From NCBI GenBank assembly GCA_021775195.1, contig JAJFIG010000568.1, forward strand, positions 1 through 5,451: 5,451 nucleotides of DNA. The letters run 5' to 3'. Every line of letters begins with the position of its first letter. Position 1 is the first letter of the stretch. The notes under the pieces are model-generated. The model had not been told where the DNA came from and made no database searches. It saw nothing but the letters and a program-made list of their open reading frames with translations. Below, one piece after another: positions 1-5,451 of this stretch. Source of the stretch: Rhodospirillales bacterium. GTDB taxonomy: Bacteria; Pseudomonadota; Alphaproteobacteria; Rhodospirillales; 2-02-FULL-58-16. The position numbers and the translations under genes are program-made.

Positions 1-535
1 GGGCCGGTGGTGGCCGGCGCCGTGATCCTCGACGCCAACCGCCTGCCCGACGACCTGCGCCACGGCCTCGACGATTCCAAGGCGCTGCGTCCGGCGGCGC
101 GGGAGCGGCTCTTCGGGCGCTTGATGGAGAGTGCCCGGACCGGGGTCGGTCGGGCCGAGGTCGAGGAAATCGATGAACTCAACATCCTACAGGCGACCCT
201 GCTGGCCATGGCCCGGGCACTCGGGGCGCTGGGGGTGGTCCCGGACCTGGCGCTCATCGACGGCAACCGGGTGCCCGAGCTACCGTGTCCGGCGCGGGCC
301 GTGGTCAAGGGCGACGCCAAGAGCCTCTCGGTGGCGGCCGCTTCGATCGTCGCCAAGGTGACCCGGGACCGGGTCATGAGCGAGCTGGGGTTGGCCTATC
401 CGGGCTATGGCTGGGAGCGCAACGCCGGCTACGGCACGGCCGAGCACCGGGCGGCGCTGGAGCGCCTGGGGGTGACCCCCCATCACCGGCGCAGTTTCGC
501 GCCGATCATCAAGATGTTGGGGTCGGGCGGCGGCT

Positions 536-537
<2 letters not shown>
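1..537 (+). CDS. rnhB: Ribonuclease HII, C-terminal part (5' end outside window)
   Basis: Ribonuclease HII cleaves the RNA strand of RNA-DNA hybrids and nicks at single ribonucleotides left in DNA, starting ribonucleotide excision repair in the cytoplasm. The reading frame is open from base 1, and the first residues ([10 protein letters not shown]) match the segment just after the family's N-terminal DExGRG motif, so only a short N-terminus with the first two catalytic acidic residues is missing. Visible family marks are DDSKAL, the LIDGN motif with a catalytic Asp at codon 259-261, KGD with the last catalytic Asp at 313-315, [14 protein letters not shown], and the end motif GYGT-H-HRRSF. The 18-residue gap between the two Asp matches the E. 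coli enzyme. About 178 residues are present, as expected for a nearly complete protein of roughly 200. ccrM follows after a 77-base spacer, a neighbour order known in Alphaproteobacteria. The GTG at base 7 is not the true start. Identification is firm. Confidence 0.95.
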
Positions 538-1709
<1,172 letters not shown>

Positions 1710-1739
1710 GGGCCGAAGGCCGGGACGGGGACCGGATGC

Positions 1740-1778
1740 GTCTCAACGGAGACCGTTCGAAACCGGCACTCTTTTTTT
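1740..1778 (+). terminator. Possible weak terminator after ccrM
   Basis: A 5-bp hairpin GTCTC/GAGAC (1740-1753, AACG loop) is followed 18 bases later by a run of seven T (1772-1778). An alternative outer pairing joins GCCGG (1719-1723) to CCGGC (1763-1767), which lies nearer the T-run. Neither is a canonical strong intrinsic terminator, but there is a clear transcription-unit break here before the next promoter region. Confidence 0.3.
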
Positions 1779-1795
1779 AATTATTCTACCGAAAA

Positions 1796-1809
1796 TTGAT
1801 GTAGATCAA
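1796..1809. promoter_or_regulatory. FNR/Anr-type binding site upstream of the octaheme cytochrome
   Basis: The sequence TTGAT-GTAG-ATCAA is an exact match to the FNR/Anr consensus TTGAT-N4-ATCAA, and one further A/T pair on each side keeps the symmetry. FNR-family proteins sense low oxygen (some relatives sense nitric oxide) and activate anaerobic respiration genes. The site lies 184 bases before the start codon of the multiheme cytochrome, pointing into it. Activation from -41.5 would put transcription start near 1844; from -61.5, near 1864, where TGTAAC around 1854-1859 could serve as a -10. The promoter itself is not certain. Confidence 0.7.
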
Positions 1810-1982
1810 TGCGTGGGGAAATGGCCCCGGGCACACTGGAGGCTTGCGGAAGTTGTAACTGGGAGAAACCCGTTAATTCAATTTTCCGATGAAGGACAAA
1901 ACGTTCTTCCAACCAGGCCCCGCCGCGATTCTCCGATCCCGTTTCCTCAAGTCCCCCTCGCCGGCGGGGACCAAGACCAAAT

Positions 1983-1986
1983 GGAG
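1983..1986 (+). promoter_or_regulatory. Ribosome binding site fixing the cytochrome start
   Basis: GGAG lies seven bases before ATG 1994. The longer in-frame possibility from ATG 1889 has no comparable site and would place about 35 unrelated residues before an otherwise clear Sec signal peptide. This decides the start in favour of 1994. Confidence 0.75.
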
Positions 1987-1993
1987 CGAAACG

Positions 1994-3169
1994 ATGACGA
2001 GACTCCCCAAATGCTCGCTCGCGCCGTCCGGCCTGTTCGGCTTGGCGGCGTTGTTACTCTCCATGTCGACCGCGCCGGCCATGGCGGCCGGCCTCAACGG
2101 TGACGCCGCCTACACCGAAGGTCCCCAGGCGTGCGCCGAATGCCACGCCCAAGCCGTAGACGACTGGCTCAGCCACGGGCATAGCCGGAAACTCGGCATC
2201 GGCGGGCCGACCATCGCCGCCCTGGACGGCCGTTTCGGCCTCTCGGGCATCGCCCGCGACGGCGGCTTCCTGCTCCCCGATCACGACAAGGACGTCTACA
2301 ACTGGGACAACGTCCTGTTCATCATCGGTGCCAGCAAGCACTGGAAAACCCGCTTCGTCGGCGCCGACGGCTACATCCTGACCAAGAATGGCAAGAACCA
2401 GTACAACTGGTCGAACGGGTCTTGGAGCAACTACCACAAGGATGAAAAGAGGCAGTTCACCTGTGGCACCTGCCACACCACCGGCTACCGCAAGGACGGC
2501 ACGGTCTTTAATGAAAAGGGCTTCCCCGGCGTTTCCAAGGCCGGGCTGCCCGGCATCAAGGGCGACTGGGCCCACTTCAACATCACCTGCGCGGCCTGTC
2601 ACGGGCCGGGCGCGGCCCACGCCAAGAAGCCGACCAAGACCAACATCAAGGTCGACAAGAAGGCCAAGCAGTGCGGCACCTGCCACATTCGCGGCAAGGA
2701 CCCGAAGGTGATCATCGCCAAGGGCGGGTTCATCAAACATCACGAACAGTATCCGGAGCACCTCAACAGCCCGCACAAGAAGTTCTCCTGCGGGACCTGC
2801 CACAAGGCCCACGTGACCCGGGCCAGCGGCCTCAAGGTGCGCAAGGGCAAGAAGGAGGTCTGCGACAACTGCCATCCGAAGCAGCGCAAGGCCTATACCG
2901 GCAGCTCGATGGCCAAGGCCGGAGTCAAATGTATGGACTGCCACATGGGCCGGGCGACCAAATCGGCGATCAAGAACGGCCCCTACGAGGGCGACGTCTG
3001 GACCCACCTGATGCGCATCAACAAGGGCGCCGACTACACCATGTTCAGCGCCGACGGCAAGACCGCCAAGAACGCCATCAGCCTGGAGTTCGCGTGCATG
3101 CGCTGCCACGCCGACGGCGACAAGGCGGCCTACGCCGCCATCAAGAGCACCCATACCCTCGGCAAATAA
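1994..3169 (+). CDS. Secreted octaheme c-type cytochrome (cytochrome c554/NrfB-like)
   Basis: Predicted periplasmic electron-transfer protein of 391 residues that binds eight c-type hemes. Residues 1-31 are a Sec signal peptide with a hydrophobic stretch (GLFGLAALLLSM) and an A-M-A cleavage motif. Eight CXXCH motifs start at residues 47, 157, 199, 227, 266, 290, 313 and 368. There are many further His residues (for example 61, 63, 116, 148, 249, 250, 261, 273, 338) that could be second axial ligands, suggesting low-spin bis-His hemes. The first heme region (CAECH...W-SHGHS) and CGTCHTTGY resemble cytochrome c554-type proteins, while the C-terminal half (CDNCHPKQ, CMDCHMG) resembles NrfB/DmsE-type carriers. 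Between hemes 1 and 2 is a 106-residue stretch rich in Trp, Tyr and Gly. The upstream FNR-type site suggests expression at low oxygen. It is a lone transcription unit with no adjacent quinol dehydrogenase or reductase, so its redox partner is unknown. It could instead be catalytic; the sequence alone does not decide. Confidence 0.88.
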   Translation: MTRLPKCSLAPSGLFGLAALLLSMSTAPAMAAGLNGDAAYTEGPQACAECHAQAVDDWLSHGHSRKLGIGGPTIAALDGRFGLSGIARDGGFLLPDHDKDVYNWDNVLFIIGASKHWKTRFVGADGYILTKNGKNQYNWSNGSWSNYHKDEKRQFTCGTCHTTGYRKDGTVFNEKGFPGVSKAGLPGIKGDWAHFNITCAACHGPGAAHAKKPTKTNIKVDKKAKQCGTCHIRGKDPKVIIAKGGFIKHHEQYPEHLNSPHKKFSCGTCHKAHVTRASGLKVRKGKKEVCDNCHPKQRKAYTGSSMAKAGVKCMDCHMGRATKSAIKNGPYEGDVWTHLMRINKGADYTMFSADGKTAKNAISLEFACMRCHADGDKAAYAAIKSTHTLGK

Positions 3170-3197
3170 GCCAAAAAGGCGCCTGCCGATGTTACCT

Positions 3198-3225
3198 GGG
3201 GGAGCCTTCGGGCTCCCCCTTTTTT
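3198..3225 (+). terminator. Strong intrinsic terminator after the cytochrome gene
   Basis: A perfect 9-bp stem GGGGGAGCC/GGCTCCCCC closes on an extra-stable TTCG tetraloop with a C-G closing pair, followed immediately by six T. It begins 28 bases after the cytochrome stop codon and ends that transcription unit. Confidence 0.95.
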
Positions 3226-3318
3226 ATCGGTGGACGGGGGGCGGGGTGAACCTCGGCGCCATGAATTCGAAAATCCGGATGCCGAAGTCCGCTTAGGGTC
3301 TATTGGCAGACGCCCCGG

Positions 3319-3357
3319 GCCTGGGCCGTTGATGTACGGGGATGGCCCAACCCAGGC
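3319..3357. other. Inverted repeat in the convergent intergenic spacer
   Basis: GCCTGGG (3319-3325) can pair with CCCAGGC (3351-3357). An overlapping alternative pairs TGGGCC (3322-3327) with GGCCCA (3344-3349). There is no T-run, so it does not look like an intrinsic terminator. It lies between two converging genes that each already have a terminator. No function can be assigned. Confidence 0.35.
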
Positions 3358-3369
3358 ATTACACATAAG

Positions 3370-3394
3370 AAAACGGCGGCCCGAAGACCGCCGC
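3370..3394 (-). terminator. Terminator of the PEP-CTERM gene
   Basis: Read on the minus strand, a 6-bp GC-only stem CGGCGG/CCGCCG (3393-3388 with 3379-3374) encloses an 8-base loop and runs directly into TTTT (3373-3370). It begins about 28 bases past the stop codon of the minus-strand gene. On the plus strand the same hairpin is followed by CTTTT, so it may also work weakly in the other direction. Confidence 0.75.
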
Positions 3395-3421
3395 TTTTGA
3401 TGTCTCCGTGCTGACGGCTGT

Positions 3422-4333
3422 TTAGTTCAATTTCCTGCGCCGCCTCATGAAGCCCAGCCCTGCGAGGCCGAAGGCAAACAGGGTGATGCTCATCGGTTCG
3501 GGGATGCTGGGGCCCGGAATAATGCCAACGGGATCGAGGAACCGGCCTATCGCATCGAGTTCGTTGTCGAAGCTACGGAAGCCGTCATCGATAAAGGGAT
3601 CGGTGTTGTTGGAATAAACGGCGATATAGCGGAATTGGGTGCCGCTGTCGAAGCCCCACACGCTGGCGTAGTCGTCGCCTTCATCCGCGTTGCCAAAGTC
3701 CTGCCAGCCGTCCTCGAAGACGAATCTCAACGACGCCTGTTCGAAGGTCGACCCGGCGCCGGCGCCCGGAACGGCGCCCGCCTCGGTAGCGCCGAATACC
3801 CCGGGCGTCCCCGCCGCCGCCGTGGCATCGGCCAGGGACTTGCTGCCGTAAACCGTGAACTCGATCCCCTCGATCAGTTCGTTCCACAACCTTACGGCGG
3901 GATCGGCGTGGGTGTCGAATGCCGCATTACCGGTATGGTCGATGGAATTGAACACGATCGCCAGATTGCTCTGGTTGCCGAGCCCCAAATCGACGACGAT
4001 CGGCGTGCTGGTACCCTGCAACCAGTTGTGGTCGGTCGCCTCCATAGCACCCGCTGCGGTGACGCCCGAGGGTGGCAACGGCGCCACGAAACCACCCGCA
4101 AAACCATATGCGTTGGGGAAACCGTGACCTAGGCCGCCATTGCCGCCGGCGAGATAGGAGCCCAGGGCGTAATCGGTGCCGAGCGTCCCGGCGGTTCCGG
4201 CCTGACCCTGCACGGTATAGGTGTTTCCGTTGACCCCCGAGGTGAGATTTATGGTCGCCGCGCCTGCTGAGGATGCGCCCAGCATGAGCGCCGAGACCGC
4301 AAGGGCGGGAACGAAACGTCGAATTTCAAGCAT
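3422..4333 (-). CDS. PEP-CTERM sorting-domain protein, exported
   Basis: Exported protein of 303 residues with both marks of exosortase substrates. The N-terminus is a Sec signal peptide (MLEIRRF, then ALAVSALMLGASSAGA, cleavage near residue 25). The C-terminus is a PEP-CTERM signal: PEP at 278-280, a hydrophobic segment SITLFAFGLAGLGFM (282-296), then RRRRK (297-301). In this family the tail is recognised by the membrane protease/transpeptidase exosortase (EpsH-type), and products go to the surface or extracellular matrix, often with exopolysaccharide. The mature body is Gly-, Ala- and Asp-rich and free of cysteine, with no domain I recognise. The start at 4333 is chosen because AGGGGAGG lies just upstream and the signal peptide begins there; an in-frame extension to 4423 would run through the leader and lacks these features. 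A sigma-54-type promoter and repeats lie upstream. No exosortase is in the window, so it must be encoded elsewhere. Confidence 0.88.
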   Translation of the reverse strand: MLEIRRFVPALAVSALMLGASSAGAATINLTSGVNGNTYTVQGQAGTAGTLGTDYALGSYLAGGNGGLGHGFPNAYGFAGGFVAPLPPSGVTAAGAMEATDHNWLQGTSTPIVVDLGLGNQSNLAIVFNSIDHTGNAAFDTHADPAVRLWNELIEGIEFTVYGSKSLADATAAAGTPGVFGATEAGAVPGAGAGSTFEQASLRFVFEDGWQDFGNADEGDDYASVWGFDSGTQFRYIAVYSNNTDPFIDDGFRSFDNELDAIGRFLDPVGIIPGPSIPEPMSITLFAFGLAGLGFMRRRRKLN

Positions 4334-4337
4334 TTTA

Positions 4338-4345
4338 CCTCCCCT
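4338..4345 (-). promoter_or_regulatory. Strong ribosome binding site of the PEP-CTERM gene
   Basis: On the minus strand AGGGGAGG precedes the start codon at 4333 by four bases (TAAA). It fixes the start 30 codons downstream of the longest possible frame and suggests efficient translation. Confidence 0.85.
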
Positions 4346-4411
4346 TGGCCCAGAATCGCGGTTCCCTTCCAAATTCAGAACTCGACGCAAAGGGCCTTCT
4401 CTTAAGGTTAA

Positions 4412-4427
4412 AGCAAGAACCATGCCA
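4412..4427 (-). promoter_or_regulatory. Sigma-54 (RpoN) promoter of the PEP-CTERM gene
   Basis: On the minus strand the sequence reads TGGCATG-GTTC-TTGCT. It matches the sigma-54 consensus TGGCACG-N4-TTGCW at all but one position, a C to T change in the -24 box, and it has the required ten bases between GG and GC. Transcription would start near 4401, giving a leader of about 68 bases before the start codon. Sigma-54 promoters need an activator ATPase bound upstream. Many PEP-CTERM systems are known to be controlled by RpoN with the PrsK/PrsR two-component pair, which fits this gene. Confidence 0.85.
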
Positions 4428-4490
4428 GATTTGGAGATAGGTTATTATTCAGGGGTTTAGAGAAATTCATCGCGGCCGTATTCATAAATC

Positions 4491-4508
4491 TGTAAAGAAT
4501 TCCGACAC
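4491..4508. repeat. 18-bp enhancer-like repeat, copy 1
   Basis: TGTAAAGAATTCCGACAC. This is the copy nearest the sigma-54 promoter, centred about 98 bases upstream of the predicted transcription start, a typical position for an activator site. The outer bases TGT...ACA form a partial dyad. It probably binds a PrsR-like activator (inference). Confidence 0.75.
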
Positions 4509-4602
4509 TTTTTGTGCAAATTTTCTGGTCAAAAGCACCCCCCAATCCGGATTAATACTTAATTCACAGCGAGTTACGTGAAAATCACAAAATATTCAAA
4601 AG

Positions 4603-4620
4603 TGTAAGAAATTCCGACAC
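4603..4620. repeat. 18-bp enhancer-like repeat, copy 2
   Basis: TGTAAGAAATTCCGACAC. It differs from copy 1 only by an A/G swap at positions 6 and 7, and lies 112 bases further from the promoter, centred near -210. It has the same orientation as the other copies. Confidence 0.75.
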
Positions 4621-4710
4621 CCTAACTGAGAGTGTCATAACATAGTATGCGTCGCGAAAGATTATTTCGTGTTTGCAAAGGGTTAGAGAAATCTTGGGCA
4701 GGCGCAAAAC

Positions 4711-4728
4711 TGTAAAGAATCCCGACAC
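4711..4728. repeat. 18-bp enhancer-like repeat, copy 3
   Basis: TGTAAAGAATCCCGACAC. It differs from copy 1 at one base (T to C at position 11), lies 108 bases beyond copy 2 and is centred near -318. The change creates a GANTC site (GAATC, 4717-4721), the predicted CcrM target, which the other two copies lack. Confidence 0.75.
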
Positions 4729-4960
4729 TTTCGTTTGAAACGGAATGATTAGTGCCCGATAACCGCCTTTCGTCGTTCGTTCGGGGCCCCGGGTCAGGTG
4801 CGCCGAATGTCGCCTCATGGCTATACCCGGCTGTAGGCGAAGGGCTGGTGTTGGGACTGCTTAGGGGTGCTGAGCCGATATTCGTGTTGCGGTCGTTGGC
4901 GGCCGGACGACCAAAACCCAGTGCCGATCCTTGTTTGAATTGGTCCGCCGCCTCCGGCAC
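4729..4960. other. Intergenic stretch without a convincing gene
   Basis: Open frames on both strands cross this region (about 117 codons plus, 112 codons minus). They resemble no family I know. The plus one runs through the downstream terminator into the antisense of the dehydrogenase, and the minus one runs over repeat copy 3. Two short inverted repeats are present: GGTCGT/ACGACC (4891-4912) and GTGCCG/CGGCAC (4921-4960). I see no promoter, RNA gene or mobile element that I can support. Together with the AT-rich regulatory part at 4428-4728, this makes up the long spacer between the two minus-strand genes. Confidence 0.5.
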
Positions 4961-4993
4961 AAAAAAAGCGGGGCCTGAAGCCCCGCCTTTTTT
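4961..4993 (-). terminator. Terminator of the 3-hydroxyacyl-CoA dehydrogenase gene
   Basis: A 7-bp stem GCGGGGC (4968-4974) pairs with GCCCCGC (4980-4986) around a 5-base loop, with seven A on the left side and six T on the right. Read on the minus strand it ends in seven T and sits about 30 bases past the dehydrogenase stop. The flanking A and T runs make it potentially bidirectional. Confidence 0.9.
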
Positions 4994-5016
4994 CGTCGAT
5001 GTCCGGCCGGAAGCCC

Positions 5017-5451
5017 TCAGCGCGTCGGCACCGGGGTGTCGGTGGAATAGTCGTAGAAGCCGCGGCCGGTCTTGCGGCCGAGCCAGCCGGCCTCGACGTA
5101 TTTGACGAGCAGCGGGCAGGGCCGGTACTTGGTGTCGGCGAGGCCGTCGTGCAGCACCTGCATCACCGCCAGGCAGACGTCCAATCCGATGAAGTCGGCG
5201 AGCTCCAGCGGGCCCATGGGATGGCGGGTGCCGAGCTTCATGGCGGTGTCGATGGCGTCGACCGAGCCGACGCCCTCGTAGAGCGTATAGACCGCCTCGT
5301 TGATCATCGGCAGGAGAATGCGGTTGACCATGAAGGCTGGAAAATCCTCGGCGACCGCGATCGTCTTGCCCAGGCTTGCGACGAATTCCTTGGCTATCGT
5401 GAACGTGGCGTCCTCGGTGGCGATGCCGCGCACCAGCTCCACCAGTTCCAT
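5017..5451 (-). CDS. hbd: 3-hydroxybutyryl-CoA dehydrogenase, C-terminal half (5' end outside window)
   Basis: NAD(P)-dependent 3-hydroxyacyl-CoA dehydrogenase that interconverts acetoacetyl-CoA and 3-hydroxybutyryl-CoA in the cytoplasm. It serves short-chain fatty acid, polyhydroxybutyrate or phenylacetate-type degradation. The 144 visible residues cover the C-terminal dimerisation domain: MELVELVRG (the segment normally preceded by FFNPVPV), AEDFPAFMVNRILLPMINEAVYTLYEGV, DIDTAMKLG-like VDAIDTAMKLGTRHPMGPLELADFIGLDV, and the end motif GWLGRKTGRGFYDYS. The N-terminal Rossmann NAD-binding domain and the catalytic His region lie beyond the right edge, so the Met at 5449-5451 is internal rather than the start. 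The usual full length is about 280-290. paaH is an equally valid name because the visible part cannot separate the two roles. Family assignment is firm; substrate is inferred. Confidence 0.93.
   Translation of the reverse strand: MELVELVRGIATEDATFTIAKEFVASLGKTIAVAEDFPAFMVNRILLPMINEAVYTLYEGVGSVDAIDTAMKLGTRHPMGPLELADFIGLDVCLAVMQVLHDGLADTKYRPCPLLVKYVEAGWLGRKTGRGFYDYSTDTPVPTR

Noticed and set aside
1889..1993. Longer in-frame start for the cytochrome at ATG 1889
   Set aside because: No Shine-Dalgarno, and it would put about 35 extra residues in front of a clear Sec signal peptide. ATG 1994 has GGAG at good spacing.
2054..3154. 366-codon open frame on the minus strand opposite the cytochrome gene
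   Set aside because: It is an antisense shadow. The plus strand carries eight CXXCH motifs, a signal peptide and matching control signals.
4334..4423. N-terminal extension of the PEP-CTERM protein to 4423
   Set aside because: It overlaps the predicted transcription start and the Shine-Dalgarno, and would bury the signal peptide 30 residues in.
4845..4862. Second sigma-54-like promoter on the plus strand (TGG-N10-GC spacing)
   Set aside because: Apart from the GG/GC spacing the -24 box matches poorly, and no plausible gene follows.
4622..4960. 112-codon minus-strand open frame between the two minus-strand genes
   Set aside because: No recognisable family or ribosome site, and it runs over enhancer-like repeat copy 3.
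4752..5105. 117-codon plus-strand open frame
   Set aside because: It runs through the terminator at 4961-4993 and into the antisense strand of the dehydrogenase, with no family resemblance.

Overview
The window looks like part of an alphaproteobacterial chromosome, high in G+C within genes. The main evidence is a CcrM-type cell-cycle DNA methyltransferase sitting directly after rnhB, a pairing known from Alphaproteobacteria. A periplasmic multiheme cytochrome c under an FNR-type site and a PEP-CTERM surface protein under a sigma-54-type promoter suggest a metabolically versatile aquatic or sediment lineage, perhaps Rhodospirillales-like. The exact taxon is inference.

Layout, left to right. 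(1) 1-537 (+) is the C-terminal part of ribonuclease HII, cut by the window edge. (2) 615-1709 (+) is ccrM. The 141 bases spanning the rnhB stop, the spacer and the first codons of ccrM hold seven GANTC sites, the predicted target of the enzyme itself; only eight more occur in the rest of the window. (3) 1994-3169 (+) is a secreted octaheme c-type cytochrome. It has a perfect FNR/Anr-type palindrome about 190 bases upstream and a textbook UUCG-loop terminator downstream. (4) 3422-4333 (-) is a secreted, cysteine-free protein with a C-terminal PEP-CTERM sorting signal. It has its own terminator, a strong Shine-Dalgarno, a near-consensus sigma-54 promoter at 4412-4427, and three upstream copies of an 18-bp repeat spaced 112 and 108 bp apart. 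(5) 4729-4960 shows no convincing gene. (6) 5017-5451 (-) is the C-terminal half of a 3-hydroxybutyryl-CoA dehydrogenase, cut by the right edge, with a terminator at 4961-4993.

The genes do not form one pathway. They are four neighbouring transcription units: a replication and cell-cycle pair (rnhB-ccrM), a probable anaerobic-respiration cytochrome, an exosortase-sorted envelope or matrix protein, and a fatty-acid/polyhydroxyalkanoate-type dehydrogenase. The most interesting content is regulatory: a candidate self-methylated control region at ccrM, and a sigma-54 promoter with a repeated enhancer-like element controlling a PEP-CTERM gene. No exosortase, PrsK/PrsR regulator, mobile element, CRISPR array, tRNA or rRNA was seen.
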